A stretch of DNA of 60,465 nt from Heterotrichella gracilis (lineage: Eukaryota > Sar > Xanthophyceae > Tribonematales > Xanthonemataceae): assembly GCA_032358255.1 (NCBI GenBank), contig JAULBX010025464.1, positions 1-60,465 on the forward strand, given 5' to 3'. A program made the translations under genes and the position numbers. Under the pieces are notes generated by a model, which did not search any database, was not told where the DNA came from, and saw only the letters and a list, made by a program, of their open reading frames with translations. This document shows, piece by piece, positions 11,484 through 22,489 of the stretch. How positions within the stretch are numbered: the stretch's first letter is position 1; every line of letters starts with the position of its first letter.

Positions 11484-12638
11484 CCGACGCGCGGCTGTCA
11501 CCACTACACCACCACTGCATTGGTGATGGCAGCAAACTCAAAGGTTTGCTTAGTTGGTTGCAACGCGATGCTGGCTTTGCAAGCCGTCGGTTTGTGTGAG
11601 CATCGCTTCAAGCAAGGTCACTTATATTTATGAACCCACGTTGGCAGGTGCAAGACCCTAAAGACAGGTGGTTGGTAGCCAAAACCCTAAACATGTCACC
11701 AACCGCAGTGCACCATGCAGTGGTACCGTACGCAAAGGGATGGTCATGCAGTAGTTAATAAGGACTAAACCGAGGCGCCCAATTGACAATACAAGAAAGC
11801 CTTGGTTGCGGCCTTGGTTGTGGGGTTTTGTCTGGCCCATGGTGAGTCACCACACAGTCACAGTGTTGACCCTCGGGGTGGGTGTGCGCGGGGGTGGGGG
11901 TGGGGGACAAGGGCCCTTGGAGATACTATAATGACGTTATTGTTGCAGTGGAACATGGCTCTCAGCAGAGACTTCGCTTGAGAGACGGAGTGCGCATGAG
12001 GTTGAGTGAGATTCAGCAGTGCAGAGGCGTATTTCACAACGCACTGTCCGCCAAGGGCGCTTCCTTTGTCCCCTTCATCCCCTCTGCACCCGCAAATAAC
12101 CTGACACCCACCGATCAAGCAAGTGCTCAATCATGCACACTGCCTGCAGCAGATGCTGAAACATTGTGGAATATCGCATGCGAGCCGCTCTGGCTAGGCT
12201 AAAAATGCAGGTGCCATTTCCTCCCATGTTCGTACACGCCCCACCCCCACTGCTGCTTGCAAAAGCCCTAAACCCTAGTTGCCACCCACTCCTCCTGCTC
12301 ACCCCTGCAAGTGCACCCCTGAGCTGACACCCCCTCCTCGTTTGAAACACGAGCCCAATGCCGCCGCCCTAGCCAACTCCGCCTGCGCATGTCCTCCCAA
12401 TCCCCAGTTCCTCACACCCGCATCCACAGCTGCCTGCCTGGCTCCCGAATTGCATCTGTGATCTCCTGCATAGGAAAGCTTTCCTTCCCTGCCCTTCTCA
12501 CGCCTGCATGCGCTCTCCCTTGCTGACTCCCTAACAGCAGCAGTATGGCCCCCCTGCCCATGCCTGCATACTGCAACCCCAAGGCTGACCCCCTGCATCG
12601 GTCATTCCCTGCATGTGTGATCTCCTCCCCTCCCCTGC
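11484..12638. other. Intergenic: CSN4 3' side and SHG1-like 5' side
   Basis: No gene supported. From about 12280 to 12540 it contains degenerate copies of the CSN4 stop-codon region. The rest is presumed promoter and UTR, with nothing else recognisable. Confidence 0.45.
12280..12540 (-). repeat. Degenerate copies of the CSN4 3' end
   Basis: Two decayed repeats (about 12285-12332 and 12455-12540) of the segment holding the CSN4 stop codon. They share TGTGATCTCCT, GCTCACGCCTGCATG and GCTGACTCCC with 12611-12675. They lie outside the coding region. Confidence 0.6.
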
Positions 12639-15600
12639 TCACGCCTGCATGTGCACCGCCCTCGCTGACTCCCTGTCCAGCAGGTTGTTCAGCTGCTGGC
12701 AGATGCTCTGGATGTGCATGTCCCACTGCGCAAGGGAACCGGCGGTGTACTGGAACTGGATCAGGCCGTCAACCTGGTCGATGGAGGCCTGCGGGGGCAA
12801 GGGGACGGGTGGGGGTCATTAGGGTTTAAAAAATACACATGTTATCCTATGGTAGGGTACTGGAACTGGATCAGGCCGTCAACCTGGTCGATGGAGGCCT
12901 GCGGGGCAAGGGAAGGTTGGGGGGTCATAGGACGGATTTACCCAGGCAAAATAATACCTACGACCCATGGGCCATTGCTCCCCCAACCCCCAATCACGCA
13001 ATCATACAAAGTTTTGAGACAGTGAAATCCTGGAAGCCAATGCAGCTCACAAGACTGGTGATGCAGGGTGAACATTATATTTCCTTATTATACATCATCT
13101 AATTTTCTTTATTGAATACTGTAATTGCACCCACCCTTAGCCTCTCCTCCCCCACCATGCGTGCAGCAGTGGCCTCCGCCTTGGCCGCAGAAACACCCAG
13201 CAGCGCCCCAAGCTCCTGCAAACAATAAAAACAGGGATGTTAGGGTTTGAGATATACATGTAATAGGAGGTGCCTAGGTGGCCAGGTGTATGTGAAGAGG
13301 TTACGGAAGCCACTGTGGCTAGCATGCGCCTCACCTGGAAGTATATGTTGTTGTACAGGCGCGCTGCTGCCGCCAGGTTGTGCTCCATCACTGCGCGCTC
13401 AAGCACTGTGGACCCATCGGGGAGCAGCGCCATCTGGTGCGGGCGGAGGGTCTCGGCAAAGGCGTCCACCTACAAAGTAGATTTAACATGATATATGAAT
13501 AGAAATATTAAAAAATACAGAGGGGAAAATGGTGAAGGATCCCGGCATACGCGTTGGTCTACAAAATAAAGCCGGCAAATTGAAAATAGTACTACTAATA
13601 ATAATACCATATGAAAAGGGGTTACCGCAGCAGCGTCGACTAATAAAGTAGTGATATGAGTGATAACGCAGCCTGCATAGAAGAACCGCAATTGAGTAAA
13701 GTGTACGTGGTGCTACATGAATAATTAGCTACACAAGGTGGCTGGTAAGTCAGGGTTAAATTATTCAGTAATTACTATTTTTCCAGTCCTACCCACCTCT
13801 GCCCGCCTCAGGATCCTCTCCAAGTACACCTTCTCCAGTATGGGGAACACGGGCAGGTGCTGCGTGCGCTCATCCTTGTACAGGTTGGCAAGAACACGCG
13901 AGCGCTGGGGCCCGGCCGCCGCCAGTATGCAGCACGTGACTGCTGACGTCAGCGCCTGCTGGAGGTCGTCATCATCGATCTGCGCATGGTGGTGGGGTGG
14001 GGGGTGAGTGGGTGCTGGGAGGAGTGGGTGGCGGGTGTTTACGGAGAAGGAAAGTGGAGGACAAGGGATGGAAGCGGGAGGAGGCCGCACGCAAGTGGTT
14101 CCTGTGGGGGAAGGGTAGCCAAAGAGAGCAATGTGTCATCACTTACCACCCCTTGTGAAGCCTATGTTTCCCCCCCCACCACCACCCACACCTCTGTGCT
14201 CGTAATCCCTTCATCCCCACCCCGCCATCCCACCTTGTGCCCGCCAATGTCCCTCTCATCCGGATCAGGCCATCATCCACCCACACCGAACCATATGCAC
14301 ACCTGTGACCCCCCACCACCGCCACCCACACCTCACCTTGTGCCCCCCAATGTCCCTCTTGTCCAGCTGGCTCATCCACCCACCCACCCCTGTAACCAAA
14401 ATCCCCTCGCCACCACCGCCACCCCACCCCCTCACCTTGTGCCCCCCAATGTCCCTCTTGTCCAGCTGGCTCATCTCGTAGTAGCGGGTGGCGGCCTCAA
14501 GGAAGCGGCGCTTGGCGTCCAGGATGCGCGCATAGCAGGTCTTGTACTGGAGCTCCAGGGTCTCGTTCTGGGGGCAAGAGGGTTTTTAAGGGTCAGCACC
14601 AGGATTCGGGTCTATGTGTACATCATACAAGCCGCGGTGGGCATGCACTTGTTGTTGTGCGTGTTATTACTACGGTGCAGAACCAGCTGGGGACGTGGGT
14701 AGCATTGTTTAGAATTGTACATCAGCTCAACCGTCACCTTCTTGATGTACCTCTCCGCGCTCACCGCATTGTTTAGAATTAAACACCCAAAACCCTAGGC
14801 CGCACCTTGCAGCTGAGCAGCGCCGACGCCTTCTTGATGTACCGCTCACACTCAAGCGCATGCTTTAGGGTTTGAACCTTTACACCTTGAACCCTAACCC
14901 CACCTTGCAGCTGCTGAGCAGCGCCGATGCCTTCTTGATGTACCTCTCAGCGCTGAGCGCGTCGTCGTCCTCCAGGTACAGCATGGCGATCTTCACGTTC
15001 TTGTCAAGCTTGTACTCGTTGTCAAACAGGCGCATGCCTGGGGGAAACAGGTTTTGCGAACCGAAATTTGTAATACGAATATACTTAGAAGAATGTTTTT
15101 AGCTACTACTCGGCCCAACAAGCCTACCATGTGTTTGGATGCAAACGCACGCATTTAAGCATGCACGCACACCCACTACCCCTTGCCAAACAGACGCATG
15201 CATGGGGGGAGTGGGGGATGGGGCACCATGATGACCCTCCAAAACCCTTACACACACACTCAAAAACCCTGTCAAAAACCTACCCAAGTCTAGGTATATT
15301 CCCGCCAATACTTGCCCCGCCCTGCCCCCAAACGCTGGCTAAAGCCTCCTCCACCCCTTCCCAAAACCCTACTAAAACCCTACCCGAGTCCAGGACTATC
15401 CCCACCGCCAGCACTTGCGCCGCCCTGCCCCCAAACCCTGGTTAAGCCCTCCTCCACCCCTTCCCAAGCCCCTGACAAAACCCTACCCGAGTCCAGGTCT
15501 ATCCCCGCCAGCACTTGCACTGCCCCGCTCCCAACCCCTCCTGAACCCTTACACGCACCCTAAAACCCTAATGAAACCCTACCCGAATCCAGGTCTATCC

Positions 15601-16983
15601 CCGCCAGCACTTGCGCGGCCCTGCTCCAATCCTCCTCCTGTTCATGCAACCCCGCAAGCTGCTCCCGCAGTGCGGTCACCTGCTCCTCAAAGCTCACCAC
15701 ACGGGGCTGGGTGCGCTCAAGCGCGCTGCACGGGGGAGGGTGATTAGGGTTTAGGGTGGTCATATGTTCGTCAAAGCTCACCACGCGAGGCTAGGTGCGC
15801 TCAAGCGCGCTGCACGGGGGGAGGGTGTTTAGGGTTTAGGGTCTACGTTTTAGGATTTAGGGCGGTCACCTTCTCCTTGAAGTTCACCCTGTTGGGCTGG
15901 GTGCGCTCAAGTGCGCAGCAAGGGGGAATTTGATTGGGATTTAGGGTTTAGGATTTAGGGCGGCCACCTGCTCCTCAAAGCCCACCATGTGAGACCGGAT
16001 GCCCTCACTCGCTGTGCAAGAGTGTGGGGGGCAGTTGGGTGCTATGGTCCCCGGGGATAACTGTTATGGTCCCCGGAAATTCTCCTTATCGCCCCCGGAT
16101 AGAGATGTTATGGGTGCACTTGCTGTGCCAATATGCAGCAGGATCGAGTGCAAAGCAGGGTCAGGGCAGAGCAGTGCGGTGCAGTGCAGTGTGCACGTAC
16201 TATGTTGCCACCTCCTTGTGCACGAGAGGCAGGTTTAGGGTTTCAGGTGTAGGGTTTATGGCCAGTGCAGGGCAGTGTGCACGCACTATGCTGCCACCTC
16301 CTTGTGGACGAGTGGCGGGAGCTTGCTTATGTCATGGGTGAAGGCCTGCAGGACCTGGCGACTGATAACCAGGGGAACTGCCTCCGACAGCACTGCACAC
16401 AGGGGATTGGGGAAGTTTTTTACATGTGGTTCCAGCAGTACTGGCAGATGGGCGGTCAGCAGCGCAATGCATGTTGCGCAACCAGCACTGCTTGTACCGT
16501 TTCCGTACGTGTGGTATGCACAGCGTGCTTTGGCGTTTTACAGAACTGAAGGCCTGTTACGAGGCACTGGCTGTAATAGAAAAGTTTGGTGTATGTGCCT
16601 TGAAGCTTGTAGAGTGACCTGGTGCAAACACCAAGTGTGGAACGCATCCGCCTATAGTGGCCGAACACTCCTGCATTATACTAGCCACTGTCAGGTACCC
16701 GCATTATACACACCTGTTGCACTAAGGTCCCTCTATATACAAGTATGCCAAGGGGCACCCAGGATTCCACATGCTAAGCACATATGCATGCATTGTACCC
16801 AGTACCCAAACTCCTCTCTAAGGAGCGCCCAACTGGCGGTGTGCAATACTCACTGTGATCCACAAAGGCCTTGCACCCATCAGACGACCCAGCGACCACC
16901 ACATCGCTCAGTGCCGTCCTGTACTTTTCTATCTTTATCTTTTGGTCTGGCAGCGAGGCGATGCTGTCCAGAGCTTCCTCCAT
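12639..16983 (-). CDS. CSN4: COP9 signalosome subunit 4
   Basis: Nine exons: 16983-16854, 16392-16287, 15725-15583, 15037-14904, 14567-14436, 13979-13797, 13469-13335, 13215-13135, 12788-12639. All phases close, giving 397 aa, the usual CSN4 length. The COP9 signalosome removes NEDD8 from cullin-RING ligases; CSN4 is a PCI-domain scaffold subunit. Conserved landmarks in order: [20 protein letters not shown] start; [13 protein letters not shown] (about 48-60); [13 protein letters not shown] (about 83-95); [11 protein letters not shown] (about 119-129); [58 protein letters not shown]; then the PCI winged helix with [19 protein letters not shown] and [16 protein letters not shown], ending in [11 protein letters not shown] and a C-terminal helix. 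It is divergent to the transporter gene. Introns 2, 3, 4, 5 and 8 carry exon-edge copies. Confidence 0.95.
12845..12905 (-). repeat. Copy of CSN4 exon 9 acceptor edge
   Basis: A near-identical copy of the first ~45 bp of exon 9 including its CAG acceptor, about 110 bp upstream in transcript sense. TTAGGGTTTAA separates the two. Only the inner copy continues into the full exon. Confidence 0.9.
14225..14385 (-). repeat. Copies of CSN4 exon 5 donor edge
   Basis: Two copies (about 14230-14260, decayed, and 14333-14377, near-identical) of the segment at 14432-14475 encoding [13 protein letters not shown] with the adjacent GTGAGG donor. Spacing is about 100 bp. Confidence 0.85.
14720..14865 (-). 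repeat. Copies of CSN4 exon 4 donor edge
   Basis: Two copies of the CTTCTTGATGTACCTCTC segment and its flank (real copy 14901-14965). The inner one (about 14803-14862) also keeps the ACCTTGCAGCTG donor context. CCCTA-type motifs lie between. Confidence 0.85.
15281..15530 (-). repeat. Three tandem copies of CSN4 exon 3 donor edge
   Basis: Copies begin near 15281, 15381 and 15484, with the real edge at 15580 (spacing 96-103 bp). Each carries TACCCGAGTCCAGG, CTATCCCCGCCAGCACTTG and downstream CGCCCTGCCCC, and each is followed by AAACCCT motifs. Confidence 0.92.
15755..15995 (-). repeat. Three tandem copies of CSN4 exon 3 acceptor edge
   Basis: Copies of the GCTCCTCAAAGCTCACCAC / GTGCGCTCAAGCGCGCTG segment begin near 15755, 15862 and 15959, increasingly decayed with distance. 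TTTAGGGTTTAGGG tracts lie between. Confidence 0.9.
16187..16235 (-). repeat. Copy of CSN4 exon 2 donor edge
   Basis: Repeats GTGTGCACGTACTATGTTGC and CACCTCCTTGTG from the exon 2 end at 16287, about 85 bp downstream in transcript sense. GTTTAGGGTTTC and GTAGGGTTT lie between. Confidence 0.85.
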
Positions 16984-17582
16984 ATCGAACCTGAGTTTGC
17001 TGATAACCTTTCGTAACCACAGGTCGCACACGACTTCCCACTTATTTGGGGGGCTTTCAACGCGACTTTTATGCAGTTTAAAACTCGGCAATCTTCACCG
17101 CAAGTAGTACCACAATGGGGGCCCCAACAACTTCCCAATACGTCAAACTTTGCAAAGGCAAGCAAGCACAAATGGTTGTGTTACCCTCTTGACCAGCGAC
17201 ACATCAACCCCGCTAGAATTAGTGTTCGTTGCTGTTCAGCTGAGTCGCTGTGGAGCGTTTTGGCGGGAAGCCCCGCCCCGAAACTCAAGGCTGAGCTCAA
17301 CTCATCAGGCTGCAGATTAAAGCACCTTTCCATCGAATCTAAGGAGCAGGTGCCCTCTGCTGCATCGTCCCAGTAGTTGAGACAAGCTCCTTGCTTGCAT
17401 ATACTATTAATATTAATACTAGCTTGGTTTTGGCCACGAATCTGACGACACTTACACTATTTGAAGTTAGGCAACGCCCGGTACAAGTATACCCTAAAAA
17501 GAGTACTTGCAAAACGAGTACTTGATGTTTGTCAAGCACTAAAACTTTCTACAGCGGCCAGATCGCCCTACAGATCGCCAAG
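16984..17582. promoter_or_regulatory. Divergent upstream region of CSN4 and the transporter gene
   Basis: About 600 bp between the two start codons, presumably a shared promoter region. I see no clear TATA box or named element, and no exon-edge copies. Confidence 0.35.
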
Positions 17583-20500
17583 ATGCGTCGCAGGGATGCT
17601 CCAGCACAGGCCAAACCCACTGGGGACTGGCAGCAACCGAGCCTGGTGGGCGACAGCAAGGCCAACCCCGAGGTCGGAGGAGACCCGGAGCCCTACCTGC
17701 AGCAAGTGCTTCGCAAGTCAGCCCCCTTGCTGTGCCTCGTGTTCACCGGTACTCTCATGTCGGTGGTATCACAGCTCATTACAGACCAGGCACGTGCAGT
17801 CCTTTGTAGCAGAGCTCCCTTTGGTCCACCTGACTGACTTCACGTACACTACTCTGTCTCAACAGCCAAGGTGAAACCAGCTGTGCATATGCATGCATAT
17901 AGACACCCAAACCCTATCGAGGGTGTACAGATTCATAAACTTGTGTGCAAATACCCAACCCCTGTGGAGCATATGCACAGATACTGCCGCAGCTTGGCAA
18001 GCCCAATGGAGGGTCCTGTATGCACATACCCAAACCCTAAGGAGGGTTCACGCATACCCGCCCTCAACCTGTTGGCGCGTGCACAGGGTATCCCGCACCG
18101 GTCAGCCCAGTTCCTCCCTTTTTGGAAGAACGCAAGCGTGATTCTGGGGACAGCGTTCATACGCCATCCATCCCGTACCGGCACTTACTCCAGGAAGCTG
18201 CAGGTGCTCATAAGCCTCTTTGGGCTCATAGGTGCGATCACCAGCAACCTTGACACATGGCACGTTGCAAGACACCCTTTCCAGCATTCATGCAATTTGC
18301 ACATGCTTCTTTTGATGCACACCGTGTACACACAGTCTGGACTAGTGCCTGGCAAGTTTATCATGCAATCATGGGACGCAGTACACAAGGACAAGCAGTT
18401 GCAAACATACCAGTTGCCTTCAGGTGCAGTTTGGGGCTGCATGACCCAGATTGCGTGACTGGAAACTCCTGGTTGTGGCCTGATTACTATTGGTGCCTAG
18501 ATACTTTACCCAATCCTATTGCCCTACCCGGCATCCAATCCCTTTGTGGATGCAATAGCATCTTGCCCCATCTGGCCTACCCAACCACCCACACCCGTGT
18601 GCCCCTGCAGATGTGGCTGCCTACACCGCCCTCACCATGGGCTTTGGCATGTGCGGGGCAGCCCTCACAACCATCATACACGCAGCGCTAGGTGAGCCAC
18701 CACTACAAACCATTAAATAAATTGATTTTTGCACTTTCATTACTAGTGTATTGTCACACACCTCAGAGCTCAGCCCCTGCAAACCCCTTCTACAGGCCAG
18801 GCTTGAGTAGTGATTGAACTAGCAACGTTGAACCTAAAGTCCCTAAACCTCAACCCTTGTGCATACCAGACCTCCGTTGTATGCAGTGGCTGGTGCTCAG
18901 GACTCAAATGGTCATGTAATCAGCGTCAAAACCCTAATACGCCCAAACGCTTGTGCAGGTCAGACCTTCACCGCTGGCATGCAGTGGCTGGTGCTCAAGA
19001 AATCGCTGACAAGGAGGCAATTTCTTGCGGTATGGTACACCCCCTGCAACCCAGAATAAAATAACAGAATTGTGCAAAACATCCTGTTACAATTTTGTCT
19101 TAATCATGCAACCAAATGTCTCTCCTTGCAAAGCGCCAGCTGCAACCAGGGCAGCTTTGCTGTGGTTGTCATTGCTGCACATGCGATGAAAAATACCAGA
19201 AGCGCTTCCAAGCCAAGTACTGGCACATGAGAGGAAGTCCATGTCGCCGGTGTGGCGTGAGTCATACATACTATAAAACGGGGAACGCCGCCGGGATCCA
19301 TGGCAACCCACCGCCAGCCAATGCATCCTGCACAAGCGTGCATGTGCACCACATGCGTCGTGCTGTCCCAAAGAAATGCCAATTCCGCAGGTGCTGATCG
19401 TCAATTTGGGTCTGCTGATTCGCGCCCTTGCCCCCACCAGTCAGCGCGCAGCGCCATTGGTAGGAGGGGTGGGCGACCTGGGGCCCACCCAGGTGGCAGG
19501 TGGGTGGAGGTTGGAGGGGGGGGATGGGGGCACAACCTGCAGTCATGCTTTGATAACATGATAGGCTGCTGCTGGCAATTTTGGTACTCATAACCTGGGG
19601 ATTGGCGTGCGTCGGTGCTCCCTGAGACACCTGGTTCAGAACAGGAAGGGGTCATAGCTATTGTTTACCTGCGTGAAGGCACACAAGGCAATACACCAAT
19701 GTTGGCTGTGAGCGCCTGTACATGTCGCTGCGACTGTGGTAGGTTACCATACCCCTAGCGTAGCTACGGCGCTGCTGCCCTTCGAAAATTCTGGTTCTGA
19801 TTCTGATTCTTGCTGCCAAGGGCCTGAGTGTGGGGCTGCTGGTTGCTGTGTGCAGGCGCCGGCCTGGTGCTGCTGGCTGCATTCCTGTACTCTGCGTCAG
19901 GGGTGGTATACGATGTGATGCTGAAACTGGATGAGAAGCCGCCGGCCCACGCAGACATCGCCATCCACTCGGCCAGGATAGGTGGGTGGTGGGGTCGTGG
20001 GTCATGGGTGGTGGGTGATGGGGTGGTGGTCATGGGGCTGAGGGTGAGGGTGAGTATGACTGGAGGTGGTGATGAAGATGGTGGTTTCCAATTTGGTGAA
20101 AGGTTGGCTGGTAATCCGTCTACTCTGCTTTAATTTGAACGTATAAAAGAAAAGGATTAAATGTGATTTTGACTAATAAGTAACATTCAAAATAATAATC
20201 GTCTTTTTGGCATGCCTTACAAGGCGAGCGGACGGCGGGGTATGGGCGGACGCTAGCCTGAAAGGCTACAGCACAGCAATAAGCTAAAAATAATATTGGC
20301 ATTTTTTTTATATCCCCAGGTAAATTTGGGGATTGTTGGCATCCCGGGCTCAGTAAGGCACGCCCCTCCTTGCCCGCGTGGCGGAGCAGGTTATACATTT
20401 CTTGTGACTCGTAACCAACAATGAGGTTTTGTGTGCTCTACTCCAAATCATTTGCCTGTCTCAGGCCTGTGCATCAACACCGCCTACCAGCTCCTTTTCA

Positions 20501-21159
20501 CTGCCCCACACTGGGAGGCGCTGGTGGCCGCACCGCTGCGCAGCGCCGCCCTCCCCTGGACCATCCTGCTCTACTCCACCTTTGCACTGGTGTACAACGG
20601 CCACACGGCGGCGCAGGGGGTGCTGTTCAGGTGGGGGAGGAGGGGAATGCGAGGGGAGGGGCTGTCTTTGAGTGGACTGGGAAACTTAGGCCCCGGGGGC
20701 CTAAGAGGTGCATTTTTCTAATATTTTTACACTGTTTGTTGGGATCAATGCGCGTCGTATATTTTGCAGGGGGGAGTTTTTGTTCACTGCGTACACATTT
20801 GTTGACCTTTCGCGATCTGAGCCATGCTGGACCCCCATGGCTATGCACATTGTAATCGCCAGAAATCGCACCTGCCTGCTGCGGATGTCACTGTAATCGT
20901 GACTGTATTTACCCCCGCTGGATGTGTGTGATCTGGTGTGATCAGGTCGGACGGGGCCATGGGCGTGGGCCTGGCGAGCGCCCTGCGGGGGGGCGCTGTG
21001 GCGCTGGTCAGCGGTGCCCTGTTCTGCTCCCCCCACACGCCCTGGCAGTGCCTCACGCCCTGGAGCGCGGCAAGCACTGCGGTGGTGTCCTGCGGGGTGG
21101 CGGTGTGGGTGATGGCGGGGGTGCAACGGGGGCAAGGGGGGGGTAAAAAGAAGCTATAA
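17583..21159 (+). CDS. Nucleotide-sugar-transporter-like (DMT superfamily) membrane protein
   Basis: Exon 1 starts at 17583 (MRRRDAPAQAKPTG) and includes a first membrane segment, APLLCLVFTGTLMSVVSQL. Its end near 17790 is unresolved, and a small exon may lie between it and 18194. The next seven exons join in phase: 18194-18231, 18611-18691, 18959-19029, 19391-19499, 19856-19981, 20465-20630, 20946-21159. The product, about 330 aa, has 9-10 hydrophobic segments in the order of the SLC35/nucleotide-sugar-transporter family, with a basic QWLVLKKSLTRRQFLA loop between helices and LLAAFLYSASGVVYDVMLK matching the family's helix-6 region. Such proteins exchange nucleotide sugars across the ER or Golgi membrane. 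The C-terminus KKKL fits a dilysine (KKXX) ER-retrieval signal. The substrate cannot be told. Confidence 0.7.
18856..18907 (+). repeat. Copy of transporter exon 4 acceptor edge
   Basis: Repeats CTTGTGCA, CAGACCT and ATGCAGTGGCTGGTGCTCA from the exon starting at 18959, about 100 bp upstream in the preceding intron. Confidence 0.85.
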
Positions 21160-22489
21160 GGGGGACAGGGGTACAGGAGGTTGGCTGCGGGGGTTTATTG
21201 GGCTTTAATATGGGTGGTACTGGGGAGGCCGTGCAGAGATGGGGGGCTATCTTTGGTCAGAAGTTTTTGTTCGTTGCGTTTTTGGTCCACGTAATTGTCA
21301 CTTGCACAACGTGGGCTTCAGGGGCACACAAGGAAATAGGAAATGCCTTTTTTACTGTAACTGTACTGACAACTAATTAATGACGCATGTGTGCAAAACA
21401 AAACTGAAAGCGAATGCATCATGCGTGACGCTGTAACCTGTACAATTCCAGTGCCTTCCACTACAGTCACAGAACGCCTTCCACTGCTGCAGCAACTGGT
21501 AATTATATGACAGATGTTGTAATATTATTCTTCATTGAATACAGTACCTGTTTGAGACCGTATCCGTTGTGACAAGCCGATGACCGCTGGAATGCTTTCT
21601 GTTTGCAAACATTATTACATGGCATGCCATGGTACGGTACTTGTAATAATATGATTATTGTGCCCAGTGGGGCACCATGGTACCATCCTGGACTAACAAC
21701 GTCCTGACAGTGTACAGCATTTGAAAATGTGGTCCTAGACCAGGAACATGTGCCGCATATAGTATACTATTTGATGATTATTAAAAATATGTACTGTGTG
21801 TGGCATGCATGGTTCCCGCGGCGCCGACGCCAACTGGCAGCGGTATTTCAAGTGATACCCCAAATGATTCCAGCTCAGCAAGTTGCAGCTGGCGCCATGG
21901 CGTGGGATTGAATCAGCACCATGGTTGCCAATAGTATTTGGCACAACAAATTACACTTATAAACCAAATTGATACGATTGGTATATTGCCCCAGTGCAAT
22001 ATCTGACATTTATCAGAGTATCAAGGAACATATATTATGATTACAATAGGCATAGAGTGACAACCTCGGTCACTGTGGTACACGTACTACTTATGCTCTC
22101 GACAACGCTCTGTACAGCAGTTGTCCTGGTACGCTTGCTACCAGTCAACCCAAGTAGGCTTATGTAGTCTCGCATCCCTGCTTGATATCAAGGACCCAGA
22201 CCATACGGTGTAACACAAATATTGTAAACCACAAAAACTGTTATACTCATGATGCAAGCAATGCTAATATTATTGGTATACCAATCACTGTGATAAATGC
22301 ATGCATATGCTGTAGCCTGAGGCTATGTTGCTCCACTGTTGCACACGGCGACCGCTTAGGCTCTTAAGATCTTGCATTCCTAATGATCATGGCTGTTCAA
22401 AAGTAATATTAATAATTATTGCAAATTGCAACCTATCAGAGGCTGCTCCATACATTGTTTTAAATTATTTTCCGTGGCTGGGTACAAGC
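21160..22489. other. Intergenic, AT-rich, between convergent genes
   Basis: The 3' ends of the transporter and RING-CH genes face each other. A TGTAA (about 21357), a possible chlorophyte poly(A) signal, lies 200 bp past the transporter stop. The rest is AT-rich with no convincing coding frame. Confidence 0.45.

Noticed and set aside
15131-15747. Pro-rich + strand frames over the CSN4 exon 3 region
   Set aside because: They arise from AAACCCT-rich repeat units and the reverse of CSN4 exon 3; no domain.
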